DNA from: Branchiostoma floridae
Taxonomy: Eukaryota; Chordata; Leptocardii; Amphioxiformes; Branchiostomatidae
Assembly (NCBI RefSeq): GCF_000003815.2
Contig: NC_049996.1
Coordinates: forward strand, 3,662,018 to 3,726,017
Length of the DNA: 64,000 nt
Reading direction: 5' to 3'
Positions within the stretch are counted from its first letter, which is position 1. Every line of letters starts with the position of its first letter. Of the stretch, positions 12,501 to 21,766 are shown in pieces. The notes beneath the pieces are model-generated. The model ran no database searches and had not been told where the DNA came from. It was given only the letters and a program-made list of their open reading frames with translations. The position numbers and the translations under genes were made by a program.

Positions 12501-15500
12501 GCGCTATCCTAAAAGAAAGGTTCTGGGCCCAAATCACAGTATAAGGGATCAAAATCACAGCATATGGGGTTCAACTCAGAGCATAGGGACACAGTGTAGG
12601 GAGTCCAAATATGGGGTCCAAATAGCAGCATATGTAGTCCAAATCACAGCATAGGGGGTCCAAATCACAGAATAGGGGATTCAAATATAAAATCATAGGG
12701 GGTCCAAAGCACAGCATAGGGGTATAAGTATCACAGCATAGAGGGTCCAAATCACAGCATAGGGGATCCAAATATCTCAACATAGGGGTCCAAATCACAG
12801 CATAGGGGATCCAAATATCACAGCATAGGGGGTCCAAATCACAGCATGGGGGGTTCAAGTGTCACAGCATAGGGAGGTCCAAATCACAGCATAGAGGGTA
12901 CAACTCACAGCATAGGGGGTCCAAATCACAGCATAGGGGGTCCAAATCACAGCATAGGGGGTCCAAATCACAGCATAGGGGGTCCAAATCACAGCATAGG
13001 GGGTCCAAACTCTAACTATGCCACCAATCCTACTAACTGTAACAGTAACTGTAGCTCCTAACAATCTTGCCAGACTGAGGTTTGGTACCAGAAGATCTTT
13101 TACTTTCAGTACCTTGGACAGAGAAGCCATTGCCAGCAGACTGACTTCCTTCATTGGATGGTCCTGGACGCTCTCTGTCGCCAGGAGCGGTTCGATGGCC
13201 GTCACCTCGCCGCGAGCGCCGGAGAACAGACAACGAGACTCGCACGTCCGCATGCCCATCAACCGCTTAAAGCTGAGCTCGAAGACTGATCCACCGCTGT
13301 CACAACACACAGCTAGCGTAGGGTCATCTGTGAACTGTAGAAACAGTACAAAATAAAACACAATTAATGCAAATAAAGGAGGAGTGAAGGAGGCAGTGTA
13401 CATTAGAGCCCACCCCCAAGAGAGACAGGGGCCGACATAGACTTTTTAATACTTTTGACCCCCTCTTGCAAAAGTGGTAAATCCTGACGTCACTGCCGTC
13501 ATTCTGTGAACAAGGTCGACGGAGATTGACCAAAAATTTATTTAGAGGGGTAAATCCCTATACTATTAGTTTAATTCAGTGTTGGAAGTAAAGTCTTAGC
13601 ATTTTTCTATACTGCACAAAACATGATCTGAAATGTATTTGCAATAGCTCCTGTATACAACAACTTTCAGTCTCAAGTATGAATGAATTTCATGTGCTCA
13701 TATGTCAGTGACAAATTGCAGCCGAAATCTCATAAGCCTACAAGAATACAGCACATGTACCTGGGAATTCATTTACTTAAGATGACACTTCAAATTTGCA
13801 GAAGAAGAAAAATTAAGAGTCTTTGAGTTTGCTGTTACAAAATAAAGGACAGCATATGTTTGAAGTGTGGTGTTTTCATTGCAAAAAACTAATAGTATAT
13901 ACATGAAGAAACGGACGAGTATTTAACGATTTACAGTACCTTGATGTGTAAGACAGCAGTTCCAGGAGGATGGGCATCAGTGATTGTTCTCAGGAGCTTC
14001 CCTGTTGTCAGGTCCCACATTGTTATCTGTGAGGTAAGGTTATATAAATTTATTGATATGTTTCTACTGGTACAATATAAAATACAACACAATGATTATA
14101 CGACTACAATGCTTCTCATGCTCACTGTCACATGCACAAACACATGAGCACATTGTAGGTGTGTCAGGAAATTTTCACAATGGTCACAGATGGACAGAAC
14201 AGCTACATTGCTTTGTAGTTTGTAGCGATGGCTTCACCACTATATATCATAAATACGTCACAAACACTATATATCATAAATACATCACAAACACTTCTGC
14301 CTTTTCCTTATTACAGTATTCTCACCTGTCCCTTGGCAAATCCACTGAGAAGTCTCGTGCAGTCATGGTTGATACTGAGGGCAGATACAGCCCCGTACTG
14401 AGCACCAACAGCTGTACTACCAAGACACCACTTCAGAACCTGCTTTGGGTCTGATAAACCAAGATGAAGAAGAAATTTCTTCATGTCATCCCTCGCAAAG
14501 CAAGGTTCAATAGTCAAAACTCAGGGGAAACACACCCAACAAAGGAGGAGATATCTCCTTTTTTCCCTTAGTCATAGGGTTCTTTATGCTTGCTTTGTAT
14601 ATAGGATACATGATTTTTTTTATGCATATCCAAAAAGCTTCCATATCACCAATTAGAGACTGTGATGCCACGGTGTACATGCAGCACTTACCAAACACCA
14701 GGATGAGACCATGAGATGATCCAATAGCAACCAGGTGTGAGACCGCCATGGCGGTAGGCATGCCCGCGTCTACCCTGTCCTGTAGGGAAACAAAAAATTA
14801 GAAAATATACCTGAAATATTTGTAAATCTTACAGCCCCTCCCCCTCATTCATGACATGATGATGCAAAAGAGTATAATCTACTGAAATAGCAAACGTCAT
14901 GAACATGGGCTTGTAGTTGTAGCAGTACTAGTTGGACATTTCATTTTATCCATCCCAACTAAACTTGAATAATGTTGTCCACAAACATACAAACATACAC
15001 AGCCCGCTGCAGTACTGTAGGAAAATGGCAGGTAAACCATTTTTTAACTTGACCTTCCTTTTCACAATAGGCACTTATCACAACTTCTTAAGTTTTATGC
15101 TGTTGATCTCAGTTGTTTTGATATTGTTGTGTTGGTACATACGAGATTTTAACTAACTGACACGTGAAATGGTTTGAAAAAAAATAAATGTATTTCCACC
15201 TATCTCTTGATTTTAATTGCCAATGTACTGTATTTGCATTATCAACTTGTTACTGGAGTAGAATTTCCTTGTAAAATCGACGCAATTGAAAAGTTTGAAT
15301 TTGATTTGATTTGATCTACATACAGACCCAACAAGCCCTGGCTCAACCGATTGCCTCTGGCGAAGGCAATAAGTTGATTGGTTGTGGTGCTACTTACAGC
15401 AGCCGACATGACTTGCGCCGACACGCCCTTTAACACGACATGGCGTAGGATAGAACCGTGGCTGGCGTACTGGACGTGAGCCTTCTTTTTGGGCGCAAGG

Positions 15501-17222
15501 GGTTTGTCCGAGGCCAGCGACTCCAGGCTGACCAATGAGGAAGTTTCGCCGCTCGCATCTTGAAAGATGTCGAGGTTTTGCTCGTCCAAGTTGAAACTGT
15601 CGTCATCGGGCTATAGTGTAGAAAAAAAATTATGTGAACAAGTGAAACTAAATATCTATAACCTATAACCCATAAACTTCTGACAATTCATCATCATACT
15701 TCTTCATGTGATATCATAGTATACTTAAAATTTCTGTCCTTTAAAACACTCACTACAGTCAAACCTGTCTATAGCGGCCATTCAACTTTCAAGGGACTGG
15801 AGGAATGTGGCCACTTTTATAGACTGGTGGCCAATATAGAGATGTTGTAGAGTAGTGTTGATCAATTGACCATGAGCAATAAGTTGAGCATGTTTTTATG
15901 AGAATTCAACTTACCCTGCCAAAGTCAAACCTACTGAAAATGATTGATATTGCCATGCAGAATGTTGGCCAAGACTTGCACTCTTTTTAAGTCTAACGTT
16001 CAAGGCACGCATACCTTCCGCTACCGCAAAAAATGAACTCCAAATCCTCGCAAACTACGATTTTAAACCGGGCGCAGGGTGACATACGGCTTTTCTCACA
16101 CACGCAACTAATGCATGGGGGCATGCATTTTTTTCTAGATAAGCACCTTATTATTACATCAGTCCTCTACAAACACAACATGCCTACAATGTACCTCATT
16201 TAGGATGCTCTCCAGCGATGGCGGGGCAACGACCTCTGGGAGGTCAAACTCGCTGTCGTCCAACTGCTCCATCTGGGCAAAACACAGGACGATTTCTTAG
16301 TACAGGTTATGTTTGTTCAATACGTTTATCTGGTAACCAAGCTTATTTCAATTCCCAAAACTTCAGCTATTATTCTCTCTATATGTATCGTATATAAGAA
16401 AGCCACCTTATTCAAATCTTCAAGTTATCATAACAGAAAGGGGTTTTGTCTAGTATTGTGTAGAAGTAGAAGTAGAACAATGACTACAGAAGCTGGCACT
16501 CACTTTTTTGCAGTTCTGTTTATCTGTTTTATACAATAGACCTTTGACTCACAGATATCACATGGCATGTTAATCAAACATAGGGAGAGGGACTAACAAA
16601 TAGTGGTAAAAAAAAAGAAACAATACCAGCATGCATACTTAATATTCATAACATTAGACACACAATAGCAGCAAGCTCATGAATAACAAAGATGCATGTT
16701 TAAAATTCATGTCTGTCTTTAGATGTCAACTATACATCATAAAAAGTGCATTTCGAACAAGTGTTCATTTTCTTATAAATCACCATCCAGAGCAAGAGTT
16801 TACAAGGGTTGGTTTCTTGTCGAAAATAACACTTTCCCACATCCTATCAAAATCAATTGCAGCCAAGTTGCAGGTTATTTTATCATAATATCATTTTGAA
16901 GCTCATATTTTTCGCAGCGATCTTTCTATGCTACTATAATCCAGTATATCTTTTTAGATCGCCACTAAGCCGTAAGATGTTAAGTGCAAAAACCACGAAT
17001 TGTTAAAACACGTACTATTCGAACCACTATAAGACAAACATCTTTTTATTACACCCTTACTAGTACAGTTACATGCATCCTCCCCTTCCGCCCCCCCTCC
17101 CCATCCAGTCAAGACCGTCAAATAATCAACGTTTTCAGCTTGTTTTTACACCAAGAACATACCTCGTCAAGCCCGAGACCCTCGGACAGCCCTTGGGCTT
17201 CGCCTTGCTTCCCTTCTGCCAT
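336..17222 (-). CDS. VPS8: VPS8, CORVET complex subunit (N-terminal two thirds, 18 exons)
   Basis: Exons, in transcript order: 17163-17222, 16195-16272, 15398-15610, 14692-14779, 14326-14450, 13940-14026, 13113-13334, 12007-12186, 10824-10901, 10127-10307, 7752-7990, 6527-6666, 5220-5358, 4314-4415, 2995-3144, 2292-2360, 1461-1614, 336-484. All have GT donors and AG acceptors, and phases agree throughout, giving 818 codons; human VPS8 is about 1,430 residues, so the C-terminal part (with the RING domain) lies off the left edge. The start is MAEGKQGEAQGLSEGLGLDE. Diagnostic stretches shared with vertebrate VPS8 are DSGGSVFEL, RTCESRCLFSG, FKSLATGGNVS, GVFLECLEPYIL and NKLLVYISCCLAGRAYPLGD. The first part is the WD40-like propeller and the later part the alpha-solenoid. 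Known role: VPS8 is a CORVET-specific, Rab5-interacting subunit that tethers early endosomes. Odd points: a 69-nt extra exon at 2292-2360, and tandem copies of exon ends after exons 1461, 6527, 7752 and 12007. The gene identity is certain; minor exon borders less so. Confidence 0.96.
1113..1500 (-). repeat. Exon-border minisatellite, 3 copies of about 130 bp
   Basis: The end of the VPS8 exon 1461-1614 plus the start of the next intron is repeated three times in tandem. The genuine donor reads GAAG|gtatgttg on the minus strand; the outer copies (near 1193 and 1325) keep the same exon-like bases and donor, but have no acceptor of their own. Confidence 0.85.
1799..2180. mobile_element. Short inverted-repeat element in a VPS8 intron
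   Basis: The ends TCAGAGTTGGACAAGT and ACTCGTCCAACCCTGA are imperfect inverted repeats. The interior repeats 'cttgcc' motifs, and a related fragment lies near 1025-1085. No coding capacity. I read it as a non-autonomous DNA transposon; superfamily not determined. Confidence 0.6.
3212..3331. mobile_element. Small palindromic element in a VPS8 intron
   Basis: About 30-bp arms: CACCAAGCAGAGGCTGATAG at the left and its near complement ending CTCTGCTTGGTCA at the right, around a 60-bp centre. A half copy is seen near 29579-29632. Probably a very small MITE. Confidence 0.6.
3477..3541. repeat. (TTGA)n microsatellite
   Basis: About a dozen and a half tandem copies of a TTGA/TTGG tetramer inside a VPS8 intron. 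It makes a Ser-Ile-Asn-Gln repeat in one minus-strand frame, which is not coding. Confidence 0.9.
3741..4228. mobile_element. Inverted-repeat element in a VPS8 intron
   Basis: Begins CAGGGATCGAAATAC and ends TATTTCGAACCCTG, imperfect inverted repeats. Both flanks contain 'gctta', but a clean target duplication cannot be assigned. Subterminal 'gcaagatt/gcaagtt' motifs repeat near each end. The CAGGG termini fit a hAT-like MITE, as inference only. Confidence 0.55.
5850..6560 (-). repeat. Exon-border minisatellite, 11 copies of 60-73 bp
   Basis: The last bases of VPS8 exon 6527-6666 (encoding VPVCVDYCLLLGK) plus the donor AAAAG|gtaaag are repeated eleven times in tandem, the innermost copy being the true exon end. 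Most copies keep a perfect donor (minus strand GGGGAAAAGGTAAAG); three read GGGGAAAGAATAAAG and have lost it. The same units yield several Cys/Trp-rich minus-strand ORFs, which are shadows. Confidence 0.92.
6895..7170. repeat. Interspersed repeat fragment in a VPS8 intron
   Basis: The stretch with 'ccagttcagctcactgaag' and 'ctatgtacagtatttacagg' recurs, diverged, at 8013-8085, also next to a VPS8 exon. Likely SINE-type sequence; boundaries are not resolved. Confidence 0.45.
7258..7860 (-). repeat. Exon-border minisatellite, 4 copies
   Basis: Four diverged copies (from about 7258, 7434, 7602 and 7750) of the end of VPS8 exon 7752-7990, encoding AVVGLHGGLDRRTQIIADK, with the donor GACAAG|gta. 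The copies are 150-180 bp apart. Only the copy at 7752 is continuous with the full exon; the other three lack an acceptor in frame. Confidence 0.85.
8105..8510. mobile_element. SINE copy split by an inserted MITE
   Basis: 8105-8220 and 8400-8510 match consecutive parts of the SINE-like repeat at 9388-9775 (shared 'gtccctcggat' and 'cagtgtaa.gtggat.aa'). The middle, about 8218-8403, with 'ttcgcggtagcaccatgcac' and 'tgcatttacagtat', matches the MITE at 25054-25250. The order shows the MITE jumped into the older SINE. Confidence 0.65.
9388..9775 (+). mobile_element. tRNA-derived SINE-like repeat
   Basis: Starts 'ggtggcacagtggttgcgg', which fits a pol III A box, followed about 75 bp on by 'cgagttcgaatttc', a B-box-like motif. 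The body has 'tgtccttcggaaaggcactt' and 'ggatcaaacaaatatatccg'. It lies in the intron between VPS8 exons at 7752 and 10127. A split copy lies at 8105-8510. Confidence 0.65.
11281..12060 (-). repeat. Exon-border minisatellite, 8 copies
   Basis: The end of VPS8 exon 12007-12186 (encoding FGRGNKLFFFQ) with its donor TTCCAG|gtaggt is repeated at about 11284, 11409, 11517, 11626, 11736, 11846, 11927 and 12004. The period is 109-110 bp, shortened to about 80 bp in two copies that share a deletion before 'gtccgtgatctgg'. Four central copies are almost identical, pointing to recent expansion. Confidence 0.92.
12530..13011 (-). repeat. Intronic minisatellite, about 20-bp unit
   Basis: More than twenty copies of 'ggtccaaatcacagcatagg' with small length variants. 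The rightmost six copies, next to VPS8 exon 13113-13334, are nearly perfect; the left part is diverged. Unlike the other VPS8 arrays it does not contain exon bases. Confidence 0.93.
13470..13612. mobile_element. Half copy of a palindromic MITE
   Basis: 'gtcattctgtgaacaaggtcgacggag' to 'cagtgttggaa..aaagt' matches the right arm of the palindrome at 31181-31413. The adjoining left part (13380-13470, 'agagcccaccc..agagagacaggggccga') also resembles 9866-9960. Two repeats therefore recur side by side in VPS8 introns. Confidence 0.6.
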
Positions 17223-17378
17223 CAGAACCGGTGTATATTACTCATCAACCTTGCGAAAAAATTGTCACCATCAAAAAATATAACTTCCGGGGTCAGCCAT
17301 GTTGGTTTCGGGGCATGATGGGAAATATCGATCAGCTGTTATTTGGCGGGAAAATTTGTATTCTTCTTGTGTGAAAGA
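17223..17378. promoter_or_regulatory. Putative divergent promoter of VPS8
   Basis: The 156 bp between the VPS8 start codon and an ATG on the plus strand at 17379. It contains an inverted pair around 'ccgaaaccaacatggctgac', with no clear TATA box. That the region drives both strands is an inference from the head-to-head ATGs. Confidence 0.4.
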
Positions 17379-17492
17379 TGGCAGAAAGTGGCTCAAAACC
17401 GAGACGTCCTGGTTCGAGTTCCCTGGTATGCTACGACGTTGGAAAGCCACCACATGATAGAAGAAGAAGAACTCCAATTGCACAACAACTGT
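17379..17492 (+). CDS. Possible first exon of a divergent plus-strand gene
   Basis: An ATG opens MAESGSKPRRPGSSSL, after which there is a plausible donor (CCCTG|gtatgc); the frame otherwise continues through VCYDVGKPPHDRRRRTPIAQ to a stop at 17493. A donor CAACAACT|gtaaca just before the stop is an alternative. The Ser/Arg/Pro-rich start is typical of a real N terminus, but no second exon could be found before 21400, which is full of transposons. No family recognised. It may instead be untranslated leader. Confidence 0.3.
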
Positions 17493-17509
17493 AACAGGTA
17501 CGATGTGTG

Positions 17510-17905
17510 TATAACGATTGCGACGATTTTTGGTGTATGGGTGGGTGGTTGTTGCCTATCGTTCATGTTTGATTTTGGGCCTCCTTGTGTTTGAACTTGA
17601 CACGTACGGCAGGTAGCTTTTTGTGTGTGGATGGGATATGTGGAACGAATGGTGCGAGTGCGATGATATTTGGTTTATGTGTTGGTGGTGGTTGCCTAAT
17701 TTTGTTTTTGTCCCTCTTGGTGTTTGAACTTGACGCTGCACGTTACCTTTTGTGCGGGCAAGGAGCATGCGCTGTATCTCCAGGACGCAATGTACGATTG
17801 TGTTGTTATTTGGTACATGGGTTGGTGCTCTTGTCCTGATGGTCAGGTTTGAGTTTGGGTCTCTTTGTGTTTGAACTTGATACTGTAGGTTGAGGCTGTT
17901 TGTGT
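17510..17905 (+). repeat. Three diverged tandem copies, about 150 bp
   Basis: 'gggtggttgttgcc..gtttgattttgggcctccttgtgtttgaacttga' recurs at about 17540, 17680 and 17815 with substitutions. It starts just after the possible donor of the 17379 exon, so it may be another exon-border array. Confidence 0.6.
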
Positions 17906-18432
17906 AGTTGGGCATCCCCACGTACTAGTATCTGCTTGGTTGTGAATATAGGTAATGGTTGAGTTTGTAATTACAGGTGATGGTTGGGGTTGGGTAACAA
18001 TGTGATTGATAGGTCTTAGTTTACATCTGTTTTCTAGTTTTGGTCGTCTTAAAGGTTAGTCTTAATACTTCAGTTGGCTATTCATTTTGCGTCCTTGACT
18101 GAGACTTACTGTGGTCTTATTTTGGTGATGCCATCCCCATAATGTGAGTAGGTAATGAGATTTAGGCCACCAACATCTGCTATGTTTTTGACCTGGGTAA
18201 TCTATAGTCAAGGCAATGTTTGGTATAATGTAAGTGGTAAAGGCTTTGTTCATGCTTTAAATTTAATATTGTTTGTAGCTTTTGGAAGACATTATCTTGT
18301 CACTGAACATATGTTATAAAATTATCTACGCAACCACTCCTTGGTTTTGGAAAATGTTTGCTGTTTTTTTGCTCTGTATATGTGCTTGTTTGCACAAGTC
18401 AGATGGTTGCTTCACTGGTAAATGGTCCCTGC

Positions 18433-18873
18433 TAGGGCTGGGCACCGGTACAGAAAATTCAGGTCCAGGTCCGGTTCAGGTCCAAAGGATCAGGTCCAGG
18501 TCCGGACCTGAACCTGGACCTGATGCAGTATGACTCATACCAATGGTCCATTTCACTACAAAGAAATCTGTTTGGTGGAGTATTAGACTTACACTGGCGT
18601 TTTAATTTAAAATCCTACAACGCTAACTAACCTGTACGATTGGCTGTAAAACTTGGTAGAAATTACTATAAACTCTACTCTACTTCACTCTTGTTATTTT
18701 CTTCCACCTGCAAGCGCCAAAACGTATGAATGCCTGATAAGATAATCTGTTAATTTTCTAATCGGTCCAACATCCGGTCCACCTAATTTTTTCAGGTCCC
18801 GTTTTTCTGGACCGGTCCAATAAGAAAAATCGGTTTTATCGGTACCGGTACGCTGTACCGATACCCAGCCCTA
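18433..18873. mobile_element. hAT-like MITE with 8-bp target duplication
   Basis: Terminal inverted repeats TAGGGCTGGGCACCGGTACA and TGTACCGATACCCAGCCCTA. A perfect 8-bp direct repeat, gtccctgc, flanks it at 18425-18432 and 18874-18881, as hAT insertions leave. The interior has tandem 'caggtccaggtccgg' motifs and no transposase. A second, split copy lies at about 29836-29910 and 30595-30928. Confidence 0.9.
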
Positions 18874-18990
18874 GTCCCTGCCGAGACTGCTCTGATTGGT
18901 CGGAGGCGGTTAGGTTATCGGTACAACTGCTAGTGCCCAGCGATACAAGAGACACAGTACAAAAAGAAGTATCCAGCAAAAGTATATTAA

Positions 18991-19344
18991 GTCCACACCA
19001 ATTTAATTTCTTGGTTCACGGATTCGCTCGCTCCTATTTTTTGGAAAAAAAAAATTACCACTAAGCAAATTTTCACCATTAATGAAACCATTCACCAACT
19101 TTCTGGTGTAGCAAATTGGCCTTTATATTATAACTCCCTAAAGTGTGGGTACAGGTGCTGTTACTGTACAATGAGTGTTTTTCTACTTTTTTCAAGCTGA
19201 ACACTTTTTTTCTTTGTGTTCTGGATTAGTCGTTACCTTTATCCCAACCATTTTACAATTATTATTTTTATTTTTATTTCGCCCTCTCGCTCCATATTTT
19301 TTATGAAAAAAATCCGTGAACCAAGAAATTAAATTGGTGTGGCC
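18991..19344. mobile_element. MITE with 34-bp inverted repeats, TAA duplication
   Basis: Left end GTCCACACCAATTTAATTTC..., right end ...GAAATTAAATTGGTGTGGCC; arms match over about 34 bp. TAA lies directly on both sides (18988-18990 and 19345-19347). The 3-bp TWA duplication fits PIF/Harbinger-type elements (inference). No coding capacity. Confidence 0.85.
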
Positions 19345-19707
19345 TAAGAGCCCAAAAAAGACGAAAAAAGTCCCAGAGAGCCTGCTATGGAGGCTAGCAC
19401 GTGGAAGGTACATTTTTTTAATTATTTACAAAGTTAAATGGCTGCACGTGACTTTCCTATGAGCTGGAAGCACATCACCTCCAACACACTAGTTGGTTAA
19501 CAAAATGGCTACTAGAAATTGTATACAATGCAAGAAAATGCAACTATTTGCTTTACAAAAATTATCCAACCACATACAACACACACAATCAACTTCCACC
19601 GAATTACATGTAATAAGTCTACAAACACCCAATACATTTCATGCAGGTCTGAGGTCTACGAACTCTTGTTAATATAGATTTTGAAAAAAATGTTTTGTTT
19701 ATATTTA

Positions 19708-20214
19708 CGAGGGGTGATCAATAAGTCCTCGGCCTCACCCAGAAATATTAAGCACAACTCAAATTTTGAGGCACAATGTCATAGTATGAAGCCTTTTATC
19801 AATATCCTCCAAATTTCAAGTCATTGCAGTCATTTCTTTCCGGGCATTGAGAAAACAAGGGTGAATTGTGATCAGACATGTGTGGATCAATTTCCCGTAA
19901 ATTCTTTCATCAACAAAAGACATTGTCAAAATGTTTGATAATGATTCTCTTTCTATTCCAAGCAGAAAGAAGTGGGTGTCTGACTTCCAGCAGCGCAAGT
20001 TGACGCGCACACCTCAGGTCGCAGCTCAATTGTCCAGTTTTATATCCTTCTATCTTACCTAACGTTACTGGGTGTCGCCTGCAAAGCAATGATTACAATA
20101 AGTTGAATTTCGGTACATATTTATATAAGAATTTATACTGGAAATCTTTGCTTCGAAATCTGAGCTGTGCTTATTATTTCTGGGTTAGGCCGAGGACTTA
20201 TTGATCACCCCTCG
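19708..20214. mobile_element. Mariner-like non-autonomous element
   Basis: Inverted repeats of about 58 bp beginning CGAGGGGTGATCAATAAGTC at each end, flanked by TA at 19706-19707 and 20215-20216. The terminal sequence and TA target fit Tc1/mariner. The 507-bp interior has no intact transposase; short ORFs on both strands are broken. Confidence 0.88.
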
Positions 20215-20274
20215 TACCCTTATGTTTTCCAGGCCGCTGCTACTGCCTGCATTAATATAAAAATAATAATAACT

Positions 20275-21365
20275 AGAGTTCGGCGACCTCATACCTCCAT
20301 GAAAATTTAGAGCTTTCGTGAATTTCATGCAATTGACTAAGACATTAACATAATTTATGCATGGTGTTGTTCATCATTGACAAACGTACACATTTCATAA
20401 TTATAAAATTCCCATTATTAATCATAAAGTGGTTTTGCAATTTTTACTTAAATTATGCAAATAAGTTCTCATTACCATATTTGGTATCTGCTTATATTCC
20501 ACCTATCACAATTAACATGTGTTACATTTATTGAAGTCCAGTTATTGCAAACAATGGAATTATACAATTTCCTCATTAATTATGCAAATTAAGTCCTCAT
20601 TTGCATAACATGTATATCATTATGAACATCTTTGCCTGAGGTACCCGCATGCCTAATATGATACCAATCCGTCAATCCTTTCTGCAGTTATCCTCTTTGG
20701 AGTGTCTTGACAAAAACGCCCCTGCAGTTCCCAAATTAAATGTTAGGGGGCTGAAACTTGTCTCACTTTGTCATGACACTAAAAGATATCTACCACCCAA
20801 ATTTCAAGACCATATCACGTCCAAGACAAGAGATACATAGAAAAAACTGCTATGTGTCAATGTTGTCATTAATTATGCAAATTTGCTCCTATTTTGCATA
20901 ATTAGTATTTCATTTTGTACAACATTGTCTGAGGTACCTACATATCAAAAATCATGAAAATCCGTTGTTCCCTTCTTGAGTTATCCTCGTCAGAAGTTTT
21001 TGACAAAAATGCCCCTGCTATCCCAAAACTAGACGCTAGGGGGCCCAAACTTATGTCACTTCTTCCTGAGCACAAGAGCTATCTAATACTAAAAAATCGT
21101 GATCATAGCATGTTCAGAACACCAAGATAGCAAAACCGGAAGTTGCGCTGCAGTACCAAGGGGAGCCGCTAGGGGGCCCAAAATCTAATCATTTCCAGCT
21201 TTCATCACACCCTACTAACACACCAAGTATCAAACCAATCCACCCAGCCGTTCTTGAGTTATCTTGTTTACACACAGACAGACACACAGACACACAGACA
21301 GACACACAGACACACAGACAAACGCGGGGTAAAATATAACCTCCATGAAATTTCATGGAGGTAAT
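20275..21365 (+). mobile_element. Compound interspersed repeat ending in a CAGACACA microsatellite
   Basis: Two imperfect 270-bp units (about 20560-20835 and 20870-21110), each with 'attatgcaaatt', 'tctgaggtacc' and 'gacaaaaa.gcccctgc', followed by a partial third unit, a (CAGACACA)n tract at 21277-21320, and a short palindrome 'cctccatgaaatttcatgga'. The central unit is nearly identical to the sequence that provides the 5' end of the TPR locus at 36662. A non-LTR tail or SINE-like family is possible; not resolved. Confidence 0.7.
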
Positions 21366-21766
21366 AACTGTTCTTAGTTATAGATAGACAGTCAGATTGT
21401 CATCGGTAACCAAATCAGTGTACGTCTAGATCTTTGTACAATTCTTCCCATCGTCTTCTGTTTGCTGCTGTTTCCCTTAGATATCTTAACATGTGAGTCT
21501 CAAGTCTAATGTTCTGGTTAAGATGTAGTTTACAGTCGTCTACCAGACTGCTGAGGAGGCCTTCACGTGGCCTTCCTAGCCTTGGTTTGAGCTTCTTACT
21601 GAACGCGACGTTAAGGATCTTTTGTGGCGGCGAGTCCAGTGGCATACGGAAAATGTGGCCGAAGAGGAACCATCTACGACGGTGGACTGCATTTTGTAAT
21701 GGTGATGCTTGGCACTTGCTGTACAGCTTACTGTTACTAATGTGGTTGGGGTGGAAGTGACCCGCA

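Noticed and set aside
12571..13403. Minus-strand ORFs rich in DPLCCDLWTPYAVI
   Set aside because: Translation of the 20-bp intronic minisatellite; only the part at 13113-13334 is VPS8 exon.
19816..20010. Short ORF inside the mariner-like element as a transposase remnant
   Set aside because: No recognisable helix-turn-helix or DDE/D residues, and the frames are broken; too little to call a pseudogene.
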